Shown here: in pieces, positions 24,742-36,108 of the stretch
Layout: each line of letters starts with the position of its first letter
Numbering within the stretch: the stretch's first letter is position 1
Assembly: GCF_016808095.1 (NCBI RefSeq)
Contig: NC_068979.1
Span: 24,139,444-24,203,443 of the forward strand
DNA: 64,000 nucleotides
From: Vigna angularis
Lineage: Eukaryota; Streptophyta; Magnoliopsida; Fabales; Fabaceae
Direction of reading: 5' to 3'
The notes under the pieces: generated by a model
Told to the model about the DNA's origin: nothing
The model's database searches: none
The model's input: only the letters and a program-made list of their open reading frames with translations
Position numbers and translations under genes: made by a program

Positions 24742-26943
24742 TGTTTAAGTATATTTTGATCATTTGATCTAACATGTAATTGTCCAAAATTTATTCGACG
24801 GAACTATACCAATTAGATTGTTGACATTGATAAATAATGATCAAGTTAAGAAGAAAGAAAACGATATTAACAGGTAATTAGGCCACATGGTCCAAGTCCA
24901 TCTAGGTAAGTATATATAACACATTCTACGAAGTACATTAATTACGTTTATTAATTATTGCACTTACTACCATCTCATGCACTTGGCTGACCTTAACGTT
25001 GAAATGTTTTCTACAGGTACAACCCACATTTGAGTTGAGAGGATGATACATGAGGTTGTGAAAGTTTAAGGGTTGGAGTACAAAATGATAGTGACTAATG
25101 AAGATCTTTGCAAAGTATAGTTGGTTCTATAGACAAGAACATTTTGGCATCCACCATGAGACTGACATATATTCTATGAAGAAAAATGTTATAAGGTGTC
25201 TATTAGAAGCAAGATGGTTGAAGTAAAGGAAGCAACATTAGGACCATCCCCACCTTGTTAAATTGTGACACCAATATATCTCAACCAAGAGGGTGAGTGA
25301 ATTGGTCTAAATCTCTTTTTACCCTTCTTTGAAAATTTTTAGATGTATACAATTGTTTTCAATGAATCTTTCAACTCTTCAAAGATTTAACAAGATAATA
25401 AGCAAGAACGATGAAAGAAATCAATACAAGATTTATACTGGTTCAACTCTTCAAAAGTTTACATCCAGTCTTCTTCCAAACACTTGAGTTGGAAAGAAAT
25501 TCACTAATACCAAGTGTCAAGATTTACAAAATAGAAGATTCACCTATGTACTTTAACTCTCTCAATCACAACAAAAGCACAATCCTAAAGGTGAGACGAC
25601 ACACACTCACTCTAGAAACCTTACTTACACAGTAAAGGTAATCATAATTCACAGAGAATTACAGGAAAACAAAACTTGATACACCTCAAGTGTAGGTATT
25701 ACAAAGAACTTATAATTTAGACACTTCCTTGATCTTTCCTCTCACTCTTGAAGGCTTGAACCTTTGAATTTCCTCCATTGATGTTGGTTTCTCTAAGAAT
25801 GCTCCAAGACCACTTAAACAATGTTTTTGTTTCACAATTGATAGCTCTAAGAATGTTTTTCGTGTCTACAAAAGAAATGGACCACATATATATAGCAAAA
25901 GCACATATTTGTCAATTTTAATCCCTAAACCCTAAAATGCAACAAGAATTTGTAGATTTTAGGAAGAGGTCAACGACAAGGGAAAGTATAAAGAATACAC
26001 TAAGGACATCGCTTCGGTGCAAAAGACCATGTCATACCTTTTAACGGTTAATGAGAATGAAAGAGAAAATAGTTACAACACCCACCTCTAAAACTAGAGG
26101 AGCACCTAATGCCTCATTAGCAGTAAGAGGAACTCGCCAACACCCTTTGTTTGACGAAATCATGAATATCGCACTCCCTAAGTAGTGGAATGCTCTTATA
26201 ATGGACTGATACGATGGTAGCACTAATCCAGGTGAGCATACGTCATCAATATGTACTTGCCTAACAATGTTGTTGTGTGTAAGATCTTCCCTACCACCTT
26301 GAAGGGAGTAGCCTTGGAATGATTTACCCATCTACCTCCCTTTTCTATAGTTGTTTTAATACCCTAACATCGTCCTTTACAACACAATTCGCCATAAGTT
26401 AGCATCATCACCTTACTTTCCTGGCACTTCTCAATGTCAGGTAGGAGAAAGGGGAGTCCTTGCGCACCTTTTTCGATTGGTTCGACAAGGTGGCCTTGAA
26501 GATCAAGAACTTGAATCCTGAAGTAGTTTTACATTACATGATCACAACACTGAGGCAACGACCTTTTGTAGATGACCTATGCATGACTCGCTAACAAGCA
26601 TGGATGAGTTAAGGTAACAAGATGCAAAATTCACGCAACTAAAAGAAATGTGAGAATACATAAACAAGATTAGAGTTGAGATGTCTAAGAACATCTCGAC
26701 CACTTGATCTGACATGTCAGCCCAAACATATTCAGCAAGAAAAGCATCATACAGGCCAGATGTTGACATTGATCAATCATGATTAAGTTAAGAAGAAAGA
26801 GTTAAAATGAAATTAATAGGTAATTAGGTCACGTGACCTAGCATATTCTATAGAGTACATTAATTATATTCATTAATTAGTGCACTTATGGTCATATGAC
26901 ACACTTGATTAACTTGGATGTTAAAGTATCTTTTGCTAATACA
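24742..26943 (+). mobile_element. Internally deleted Ty3/gypsy retrotransposon
   Basis: Two diverged direct repeats, 24742-25021 and 26682-26943, behave as LTRs. Both start TGT(T/C)TAAG, share a TTGATCT(A/G)ACATGT segment, then TGTTGACATTGAT, TTAAGTTAAGAAGAAAGA, TTAGG(C/T)CAC(A/G)TG and GTACATTAATTA, and end in TACA. The interior of about 1.66 kb carries only gag remnants and no protease, reverse transcriptase or integrase. Flanking pentamers (ATGTT and ATCTC) no longer match. It is old and non-functional. The shortness of the interior indicates a large internal deletion or a non-autonomous lineage. Confidence 0.75.
26090..26690 (+). pseudogene. Degenerate gypsy gag fragment
   Basis: Interrupted plus-strand frames read HPLFDEIMNIALPK, then after a stop WNALIMD, stop, YDGSTNPGEHTSSI, and further on LRTFFDWFDKVALKIKNLNP, then EVVLHYMITTLRQRPFVDDL. 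These match the retrotransposon gag pattern of plant Ty3/gypsy elements (YDGSxDPxEH ... ESLRxFxxRFxKVAxxIxNL ... VTALRPGPFxDSL). There are at least three stops and several frame changes. The minus-strand frame 26041-26331 is a shadow of this region. Confidence 0.8.
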
Positions 26944-27257
26944 ATCTCTAGCTTAAAGAGAACTAAATCTGAAGAATTAGGATTGAAGTTTAAAAATTAA
27001 AGTCCGAAAGAGTGCGGTTAATGAATTTGGATTGGAAAATATAATTGATCCTATAGCCAACAACAATAATACATTATTATGGTTATATATTTTTCACATC
27101 ATAAGTACAATTGAAATTTGTTTTAGTAGAAATATAAAAGAAAAATTATAGATATATCATCTCAATTTATGATTTGTACTAATAAAAAAAAATCAAAATA
27201 TAATCATATACGAGTTATCTTTGTACATAATATATTATAACACTTAAAAAATATAAA

Positions 27258-27259
<2 letters not shown>

Positions 27260-27292
<33 letters not shown>
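27260..27292. repeat. (TA)n microsatellite
   Basis: TA tract that abuts the left end of the long inverted-repeat element and probably was its insertion site. Confidence 0.9.
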
Positions 27293-27293
<1 letters not shown>

Positions 27294-27296
<3 letters not shown>

Positions 27297-28263
27297 TTTG
27301 CTAACTTGCGTACGCTCTTTTCTCAATTGGTACATTTTAGCAATGTGTACCGAGTTTTAATAGACAAAAATACCCTCATATATTATGAATTTTAAGTTTT
27401 AAGGTTAAGGGTATTTGAAAAAATCAGAAACATTCGTCTAACCATAATCCACATTCCTCACTTATCCAATTTGTTTCTCTCTCATCTCCATACTCTCTCT
27501 CACCTACACACACCAACCTGCAACACCGCAATTTGTTGTTCTTGCTTTGTTCATTTGTTTTTCACTTTAATAAAAAATAATTGATGATGTTGATGTTGAT
27601 TTTTGATTGAAGGGTTGTGTTATATTTTTTCCCTTTTGATTATTATTAAATTTCGTTTTTAAATTTTATAATTAGTAGTTTATCTTTATTCTTATACACT
27701 TAAACACCCTACTTAGTGTTTGGATGTTTTTTTCATTTTTACTATGAGAGGCGCTTAGGTTAGGGATTGCAGACAATTCTAGAAGAAAAAAACTTGACAT
27801 TGAAAATTGAAAATGAAAAAAATTTGACATTGAAAAAAACATAATCAGTCAATTCATCACTTATTTTGTTATTAAAATGGAAAACAAATGAACGAACAGA
27901 GTAAAAACAACAAATTGCGGTGTCGTAGGTTGTTGTGAGTTGGTGTGAGAGAATATGGAGATGAGAGAGAAACAAATTGAATAAGTGAAAAAGGTGGATC
28001 ATGGTTAGGCGAGTGTTTCTGATTTTTTTAGTTGGGCCTAATGACAAAGAAAATGTTTGAATGAGAGAGATGAAAGAGAAATGACTAAGAAGAATGAGTG
28101 AGGTAAATAAAAGTTTAGAGGTTTCTTGTTTTTTTTTTTAAATTTGAGAATGAAAATTATTCAAATATCCTTAACCTTAAAACTTAGAATTCATAATATA
28201 CAAGAATAATTTTGTCTACTAGTACACATTATTAAAATATACTAAGTGCAAGTTAGCAAACTC
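27294..28263. mobile_element. Long terminal-inverted-repeat element (MULE-like)
   Basis: Starts GAGTTTGCTAACTTGC and ends GCAAGTTAGCAAACTC. The left arm 27294-27600 and right arm 27830-28263 are inverted copies, sharing ATATTATGAATT(T/C)TAAGTTTT, AAGGTTAAGG, ATCAGAAACA(T/C)TCG(T/C)CTAACC, CAATTTGTTTCTCTCTCA and a CACCGCAATTTGTTG phrase. The right arm has an extra segment of about 90 bp (28045-28135) missing from the left. Flanks are TA repeat on both sides, so target-duplication length cannot be read. No transposase gene is present. An arm of the same family lies at 57540-57880. Confidence 0.85.
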
Positions 28264-28280
28264 TATATATATTAACCTAG

Positions 28281-28284
<4 letters not shown>

Positions 28285-28342
<58 letters not shown>
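28285..28342. repeat. (TA)n microsatellite
   Basis: About 58 bases of TA just right of the long inverted-repeat element. Confidence 0.97.
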
Positions 28343-28344
<2 letters not shown>

Positions 28345-28346
<2 letters not shown>

Positions 28347-30780
28347 CACACTGCCATATATAATTAAATCCCAAATAAAACTTTAATTGTTGCATAAAGA
28401 GCAATATGTACTTCATTATATTAAAAGGATAACCGGAAAAAAATACTGGTATTATCAAAAATACATTTCATCCTTATTTTTATCAATCTCACCTGATCAA
28501 GCATGTGAGACAAAGTCTTCCGTCCTTGGATACCTAATTGGCATACCTTGATTCTTTCAATAATTTGTAATTACCTAAACCATATTTTTTACAACTGTTT
28601 TAATGTATACACTGTTATAGAATTTTCTCTTAATTTTATAAATTTTTTTGAAACTTAGCTCCAAGGTATATTCTGGCATCTGTTTCACTTCTGTGTATAG
28701 TTTATGAGGAAGGAAAATATGGTTTATTCAATTCGTAACAATGACATTTTAATTCTCACACTATAACACGTCAAACACAGTTTATTTCCTTACAAATAAT
28801 TTTTCTCAACTTATTTTTTAATTGGTCAAGAGGTACCAAACCAGTTCATATATATGTCATTTTTCATTGTGCCATGTCATCATTATTTTTACAGATTCTT
28901 AATTTAACTTTTTTATGTGTTTACAGCACATTTTTATTTTGTTTTTACACTGTGTATAATAAAACTAATTTTTATAATCATACTATTAGTACGAAATATT
29001 AATAAGATTATTCTTGTCGTTCGGAAACTCTTTAGGAACCTTTTCTCTTTTTCTAACTACCTTTATATAAATAAAAATAAAGCTAAATTAAAAATGTGTT
29101 AATTTATACCAAATTAAAATTCCTAGAAAGGAACGGATAATAAATAACAAATGTATAACATATATTTTTGTTAGAAATTGGGAACATTTGAGACGTAAAA
29201 CTGAAGTTTATAATTATCTATTAATGTTGGAATTAATTATATATATAATTTTTTACATTGGAGAAAAAGGAGTTATGTATGAACTTATAACTTGTATTAG
29301 CTATTAAGAAAAAGGTGTGAGTTTTGTTTGTGTGATTTGGCTGACAAGGTTGTTAATGTGAACCAAAACAGCATTAGCGGTTTCCCCAAAATATCTTGTG
29401 TAGGGTCCACTAATTCAGAAAAACCATAAAAACCCATTCCACAGGACCATCAAATCCAGCTAAGCAACAATCTCATACATAACACAAACAACACGTTACC
29501 ACCACACCTTTTCGACTACTTAACGAGGTGGTTTTGCTGTGTTTCCTTCGCCATCACAATTTTCTCTCTTTAAACAATTACCAATTTTCTTATTTTTCTT
29601 TTTAATATTTTTTGTTCCTTTTTTTATTCCATAATTTATCATCACATCCTACCCATCATTTTCCATACCAGCATGTGTGATGACATGTTGGGCTGGATAG
29701 GCATAAACTCAAATAAAAAACTGAAACTTCAATTTAAGAAAAGGTTAAAAAAACTCATTTTATTTGTTAGTCAACATTTTAATACTTAATTTTGCAACCA
29801 CAAGAAAAATACATTATCTTTTATTTTTCGGTTCTTATTTTCTTGTCACCCAGTCTAATATATTGATATATATGTAGACAACAATTAATAATACATATTG
29901 GTTTTGGGAAAATGTTTTATTATGTAATTTTTTTATTAACCAGCTTTTCTGTTTTCTTACAGGTGAAGGAATTCCTTAACGTGATTACTTTTTTTTTTTA
30001 TAATCATTATAGTAATTGATCTTTATGATTATGTTGATTTTTTTTTGTTATCATAAAAAAATAGATATAAAGGGACAGAAAGACAGAAAGAATGTATATA
30101 TGTACTTCCACTAATTGTTTAGTAAATGGAAAGAAAATATATAGAAAAGACAGAAAGAAAATAAACGAAGAGAAAAAAAAAACTTTAATTGATTTTATTA
30201 CTAGTTATTATAATTGTTTATTATTAAGAGATGTCTAATCAGATTTATTTTTATAATTTTTTTATTTACACTTCAATAAAAAAAAATATTTTAATTATTA
30301 TAATTAAATATTAATTTATTGGTAACGGTTTGAAGATAAACATGGTATTCATATTTTATTTTTTCTTAAAACTTATGGATTTATGCAATATTCAAATCTA
30401 AATATTAAAAATCAGTATCTCACACTAACATGTTTAAATGATATTTTCTTAAAAAATTTACATATAAGATTCTTAATTTAAAAGTTTGTTAAGAAAATTC
30501 TTATATTTTAGTGTTGTAAATAAAAAAATTGAAATTACAAGCAATGACTTTTAAATAGAGAAAATTAAAGAAAACCAGAGCAAGTGAGTAATTTAACAAA
30601 ATTGAATTAAAGAAGAATATGAAAGAAAACAGAAATTTAAATTTATGTTTCTTCAAGTCTGTTTTTATAAGTTTAATAAATATATATCATAAGTATAATA
30701 TGCGTTATATTATTAATAAGTTAAAATGATTTATAGATAACTATAAAAGAGATCCACCTATCTACTTTGTAGTACCCAAT
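28345..30780. other. Intergenic DNA upstream of the desaturase gene
   Basis: AT-rich with no recognised gene. The open frame 28917-29102 is a low-complexity chance frame. The part closest to the gene probably holds distal promoter sequence. Confidence 0.5.
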
Positions 30781-30784
30781 TTTT

Positions 30785-31182
30785 TATTTAAGCGGTACAA
30801 TGTATATTAAAAAAGGGAGGTTCGAAAACACCCTTCTTTTTGCGCTGTAACGTGCTGGTGGCACCTTAAAACATTCAAACTCCAAAGCACTATCAAATAA
30901 AACAACGACACAGAAGAAAAGCTTTAGAGAGAGAGAGAGAGAGAGAGGGTAAAGGGGTATTAGATCCTCAACCAGATCAAATTGAAATCCCTTTCATGGG
31001 GTTATTTTGGTGAACGAAAATAACAACCCCTTTGCAGTAAAAGGGGATTCTTTGGTCTAGATTTGTTTGCATTGCGGAACCGGATACTCCATTATTGTTG
31101 TTATCACATCTATCTGTATCATCTTCTTATTTTCACTCTCATTGTGTTTGATTTGTGTTGTTTTTGTTGGTCCAACACAAGC
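30785..31182 (+). promoter_or_regulatory. Promoter and 5' leader of the delta-8 desaturase gene
   Basis: A TTTATTTAAG box (about 30783-30792) could serve as TATA. A (GA)n tract at 30927-30948 probably lies in the leader. The T-rich stretch 31120-31170 followed by CCAACACAAG just before the ATG looks like an intron 3' end, and TTTTGGTGAACG near 31006 could be a donor, so a leader intron is plausible. If there is no such intron, a five-codon upstream frame begins at about 30994 and an in-frame upstream ATG lies at 31063. Confidence 0.45.
30927..30948. repeat. (GA)n microsatellite in the leader
   Basis: About 22 bases of GA dinucleotide some 235 bp upstream of the desaturase ATG. GA/CT tracts are common in plant core promoters and leaders. 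Confidence 0.9.
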
Positions 31183-32526
31183 ATGGAGGGTGAGAAGAAG
31201 TACATGACCTCTGAGGAGCTGAAGGGTCACAACAAGGAGGGAGATTTGTGGATCTCCATTCAAGGTAAGGTGTACAATGTGTCTGATTGGGTTAAGGAGC
31301 ACCCTGGTGGTGATGTTCCTATTTTGAACCTTGCTGGCCAGGATGTCACGGATGCATTCATAGCTTACCACCCTGGTACAGCCTGGTCACACCTTGACAG
31401 ATTTTTCACTGGCTACTACCTCAGTGATTTCAATGTCTCTGAGGTGTCCAGGGACTACAGAAAGCTTGCATCTGAGTTTTCCAAAATGGGTCTCTTTGAC
31501 ACCAAAGGGCATATCACATCCTACACCCTTGCAGCCGTTGCTTTTATGTTCCTCGTTGTTCTATATGGTGTGTTGAGGTGCACTAGTGTGTGGGCTCATT
31601 TGGGCTCAGGCATGCTTCTGGGGCTTCTCTGGATGCAAAGTGCTTATGTTGGCCATGATTCTGGCCATTATGTGGTTATGACAACCAATGGTTACAACAA
31701 GTTTGCACAGCTCCTCTCCGGGAACTGCCTCACCGGGATAAGCATTGCTTGGTGGAAGTGGACTCACAATGCCCATCACATTGCCTGCAACAGCCTTGAC
31801 CATGACCCTGATCTGCAGCACATGCCGGTTTTCGCCGTGTCCTCGCGCTTCTTCAATTCTTTAACTTCTCATTTCTATGGGAGAAAGTTGGAGTTTGATT
31901 TCTTTGCCAGGTTCTTGATCTGTTACCAGCACTTTACTTTTTACCCGGTCATGTGCGTTGCCAGGGTCAACTTGTATTTGCAGACGATTCTGCTCTTGTT
32001 TTCAAAACGTAAAGTGCAGGACAGGGCCTTGAACCTAATGGGGATCCTTGTGTTCTGGACTTGGTTCCCTCTTTTGGTGTCTTGCTTACCAAATTGGCCT
32101 GAGAGGGTTATGTTTGTTCTAAGTAGCTTTACTGTTTGTTCCATTCAGCACATTCAGTTCTGCTTGAACCACTTTGCTGCAAATGTATATGTTGGGCCAC
32201 CCAATGGGAATGACTGGTTTGAGAAGCAGACAAGTGGGACATTGGACATATCTTGCTCCTCTTGGATGGATTGGTTCTTTGGTGGCCTGCAGTTTCAGCT
32301 TGAGCATCATTTATTTCCAAGGCTACCAAGGTGTCAATTGAGGAAGATTTCACCTTTGGTTATTGACCTTTGCAAGAAGCATAATTTGCCTTACAGGAGC
32401 TTGTCATTTTGGGAGGCCAATCAGTGGACAATTAGGACCCTCAGGACTGCTGCCCTGCAGGCCAGGGATTTGAGCAACCCTGCCCCAAAGAATTTGTTGT
32501 GGAATGCTGTTAATACCCATGGTTGA
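31183..32526 (+). CDS. SLD1: Sphingolipid long-chain-base delta-8 desaturase (cytochrome b5 fusion)
   Basis: An intronless frame of 447 residues, the usual length and structure for plant SLD genes. An N-terminal cytochrome b5 domain (about residues 7-85) carries the heme-binding HPGG (40-43) and the second heme histidine in AYHPGTAW (H63). The membrane desaturase domain follows, with the three histidine boxes HDSGH (158-162), HNAHH (195-199) and QLEHH (372-376). The Q replacing the first H of box three is the front-end desaturase signature. Hydrophobic segments lie near 113-131, 138-155, 284-302 and 308-322. The enzyme acts in the endoplasmic reticulum and inserts a delta-8 double bond into the long-chain base of ceramides and glucosylceramides. 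The start at MEGEKKYMTSEELKGHN matches the family; an in-frame ATG at 31063 would add 40 mostly hydrophobic residues and is not favoured. SLD1 versus SLD2 is not resolved. A cytochrome-b5 acyl desaturase of another specificity is unlikely given the overall match. Confidence 0.94.
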   Translation: MEGEKKYMTSEELKGHNKEGDLWISIQGKVYNVSDWVKEHPGGDVPILNLAGQDVTDAFIAYHPGTAWSHLDRFFTGYYLSDFNVSEVSRDYRKLASEFSKMGLFDTKGHITSYTLAAVAFMFLVVLYGVLRCTSVWAHLGSGMLLGLLWMQSAYVGHDSGHYVVMTTNGYNKFAQLLSGNCLTGISIAWWKWTHNAHHIACNSLDHDPDLQHMPVFAVSSRFFNSLTSHFYGRKLEFDFFARFLICYQHFTFYPVMCVARVNLYLQTILLLFSKRKVQDRALNLMGILVFWTWFPLLVSCLPNWPERVMFVLSSFTVCSIQHIQFCLNHFAANVYVGPPNGNDWFEKQTSGTLDISCSSWMDWFFGGLQFQLEHHLFPRLPRCQLRKISPLVIDLCKKHNLPYRSLSFWEANQWTIRTLRTAALQARDLSNPAPKNLLWNAVNTHG

Positions 32527-33880
32527 GGCACGAGAAGTTTTTAGAGTTTAGGATTTTGTCAAGGTGCTTTTTGATTTGTTTTTCCTCTTGTAAAAGAAAA
32601 AAAAAATCTTGTGATTTTGCTAGCCCCCACTTTTCCAGATTGGGCTTTGAATTTAACTTTTTGTTAGATGTGTGTAGAAATGGATGGTGATCCAGATTTT
32701 ACCACAGTTCATGTGCTTTTCATCAATACAAAATTCATATCCCATATGGATTTTTGTCTTTTACTGGTTTTTTCTTACCTTGGCATAGTTTCTTAGTCTC
32801 TGAAAGTTATTATACCATGGTTGATCGTAATAGAAGATAGAAAGATTTCATAGATTGTGTATGTGTATGTACTTTTGTGTATGTGTTTACTTTTGTATTC
32901 ATCGGTTGTTGGTCAGAATATTTCTTCTTTTATTCTGGTTTTGTTGGTGAGAGAGGACAGAATTATGGCAATATACGGCATATTGATATTCAAGTCATTT
33001 TCATATTCAGGCCATTTTCCTGTGCCTGAAAAATAGAAAGTGAGCTCTGTTAGTATGCCAATATAATGGCTTCAACCCTTGTATTCTAAGTGAAGTCTTG
33101 TATATCGATCGGAAGTTTGTTGGAAATGAAGCCATCAGAATGAATTTGACTTTTGCTAAAAGAACGATTCATGCTGGAGAATGGGGCATCAAGGTTTAAA
33201 AGTGTTGATTCTCAGCAACAGCTAAATTCCATTGGAAGCAATGTTTGATATTGGAAAGTAATGGTAAGCTTGAATGGATCAAGTAATGTATGAGTCACTA
33301 AGAATGATTTTGAATTTGTATAAGCTAGTATGTATTAATCTTGCATAGAGAATAAGCAATTGAAATGGTGATTTCATTTAGCCAGAATGGACTAATGAAT
33401 GTGTATGATGCCATCAGAATGTTTTTGTCTGGCTTCTCCAAGAAGAATGCTTCATGGTGAGAAAATTATGGAAGTGGAAACATATCCTCTGCAGTTTAGA
33501 ATTTAATTTTAAGTTTGATCGAGTAGTTGGAAATTCTTCAACCTGTGCTTTTTAAAGTAGTTTTAACTTCACAAAACATAATTCAGAGGTTGATATTCTG
33601 AAGTTGTAAAGGATTGTAGTTGGAAATTAATTTTGTGGTCTCAGCAAGAGAAGTTGATATGTATTTCATTTTTGATAATGATTGATGTAATGATTGTAGC
33701 TATTGTTGTGATGATTGATGTATTTCATTTTTCCTTGATATTATTTACAAGATTTAACCCTTTTTTGTGCTAGTTATTAGTTAACAAAGTATAGATTTGG
33801 GTAAAGGAAGATATATGTTTGTTATTGATATCCAAGCATTGCGTTCAGACAAAAGCTGGGATTTTTCTTTCTTAACAGAA
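32527..33880. other. 3' region of the desaturase gene and spacer
   Basis: The 3' untranslated region likely ends near 32735 (CATCAATACAAAATTC). Beyond it are two diverged copies of a phrase with GCCATCAGAATG (33131 and 33411), each followed by a CT(T/C)CAT(G)GTG-like context, suggesting an old local duplication. No second gene was recognised. Confidence 0.45.
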
Positions 33881-35190
33881 TCAAGCTGACTTAAATGCAT
33901 CTTTCTTTTCCTTAGTGGCTGTGCTAAGCTCTTTCTTCAAATTCTCAATCTCGACAGTCAGCTTGCTAATGTCCGGCATCTTCCTTAGCACGTTGTCTAG
34001 TTGGCGGCCCATCACCATAGCTTGAGATTGAAATTCATTCAGCGCCTACAACAACATTTCTGGACGGGTTGTCGAGACTATGCTAGTTTCTTCTGATGTT
34101 AAAGTTGCATCTATGCCCTCATTAATTTTCAGCTTTGCATCAAAGAACACCGCCAATGTATCACCCAAATCAGAGGTCTTAGTACCCAGGTGTTTCGGCG
34201 ATGGAGGCCGAGGTGTTCCAGGCCTTGTAGTTTTTTCTTTGCGCTAATACTTCTTCTTTTCAACATAGGGAGGCCTAAGATCTTCCCTTTCAGCTGATAC
34301 CTTCTCGACAGCTCTTGGTTCACTCGTACCTTCAACAACAATAACAAATTTTTTATTCTCTTCTTCCTCTAATCTCTTCTTCCTCAGTTGCAAGAACACT
34401 TCCTTTTGGGAGGGGACAACGACAGTCATGATGTCTGCAAAGAAGAAATGGCATTAACAAGCATTAACAATGTATCTCATTAAGACATACATACCAAAGA
34501 GATCATATCGGGGATGGGAGGAAAGAAACACCCTGACAATTTTCCTTCAAGGGAGTTTCTTGGGCAGTTGATCCAAGTACGAAAGTACATGGAGATCCTC
34601 AATAGTCATGCATGACATAGGCCAATCATGGTACCGAATAGATTATTGGGTAGAATAGAAGGGAAACTTGGACTTGTTATTTTCAAAATAAAAATACTTA
34701 GATCTAACCGACTTGATCACTACTTGAAAGAAACCACTTTTAAACTTCTTGAATGACCGAGTATATGAATCTAATATAACGAACGCTTTGCCCTACTAGT
34801 GACGACCAAGTTATAAGGTCTCCCGGGCATATGCTATAATAATGCAAGAATATTTGAGGAGTATGTTTTAAGTCGGCACAATAATCTAAAGGCTTGTAAG
34901 GATATAATTGAGTAGGAGTAATGTTAAACATTCTAAACACCCTCATGGTGAACCCGTCAAAAGGGAAACACACATGCAACTTTGTTATCAGGACCGAATA
35001 CATATAAAAGAATTCATGAGGATTTTCCTCTCTACCATAGCAAACATTTATTCTTAGGGTGATTTCTCTTTACCATCTTCAAAGAGGTCTTATTGCTAAC
35101 ATAGAAGAAACGCCAACTGGGTGAGGAGAGGTGCAAAGCGATCGAGGCTAAAGTGAAGTATTAGGAGCGAGAGTTCAAGTACACTACTTC
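33880..35190 (-). pseudogene. Degenerate gypsy-type transposon ORF (Transposase_28-like) relic
   Basis: Minus-strand frames, broken by stops, run from about 35190 to 33890. The 5' part reads HEFFYMYSVLITKLHVCFP, FDGFTMRVFRMFNITPTQLY and ADLKHTPQIFLHYYSICPG. This fits the plant putative gypsy-type transposon domain, whose pattern is LPLxxFxxxVLxxLNVxPxQLHPNxW followed by F and C residues. The C-terminal part (about 34430-33890) is charged and coiled-coil-like: FLQLRKKRLEEEENKKF, then ELSTATKEKKDAFKS. Such proteins occur in plant retroelements as an extra ORF of unknown role. It is broken by stops, so not functional. Family naming is from recalled pattern, not a search. Confidence 0.55.
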
Positions 35191-35199
35191 ACTTTCCAA

Positions 35200-35600
35200 C
35201 ATGATCCTAATAAAGAAGTCAAGTGGTTAGTAACGGATGTGCACTACTTCATTGATCTCAATAAAACATATCACAAAAAATTTAAATTGTAATTAAGTCA
35301 ATTATAATCAAAAGTTCATAAAAAAAACTATAAATATGAATAAAAGAAATTACACATTTATTATAACATAACTACTATAAATATGGGGGTAACTTTAACA
35401 TCAAAAACACTTTTAAAATATACACTCGATTGTTGATGAACATATTACTTTAAAACAAAAAAACAAAGACAACATTACAACTATAAATTTGTTTTAAATA
35501 CATGATTGACCCTACACTTGAAATATATACTAATTAAAAATATATAAAATATAATTTCGAAAAATATATTCATCATATATATTTCACGTCATTCAGTTTC

Positions 35601-35641
<41 letters not shown>

Positions 35642-36100
35642 TTACATTTTTTTTATAATGTGACGTGTTGCGTATATTTAGTTTACTGCCAGGACAAGAA
35701 GAAAAATAAACTAAAATATTTTTATTTTTATTTTTATTTTATGTAGTAGATGCTCCTGTCATCATTGTTTTTGTTCAATTCACAAAATGCACAACCTATT
35801 AAGTACACAAGTGTCGCTTCACTTTCTAATTTGCAAAGTATTTAGGTGAAAGTCAGAAACTTGAACTCTTCTCATTACACCCTTTCAAAATGGATAGTAT
35901 TTGTGAGGTAAATCTGGAGGACAAAATCCTGTCTCCTTTGAAACAGACAACATCATTCATGGTATTTAGCAAAACTTGGAACCAAGGATATCATATCAAG
36001 GTTTTTGCATCATGCATTAAAAAATGTTAAGTATGATTATCCACTTTATGAAATGCTGAAATGCTAGATATTAGTATGAACAGATCGGAGTTACAAGCAC
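35200..36100. other. Spacer between transposon relic and HAD gene 3' end
   Basis: AT-rich, with a (TA)n tract at 35604-35638. The part just left of 36109 is presumably the 3' untranslated region of the minus-strand HAD gene. Confidence 0.5.
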
Positions 36101-36108
36101 ATCAGTCG

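Noticed and set aside
31063..31182. Using the upstream ATG for the desaturase
   Set aside because: Family proteins start at the MEGEKK-type sequence. The extra residues look like translated intron or leader. Kept as a finding, not as the gene start.
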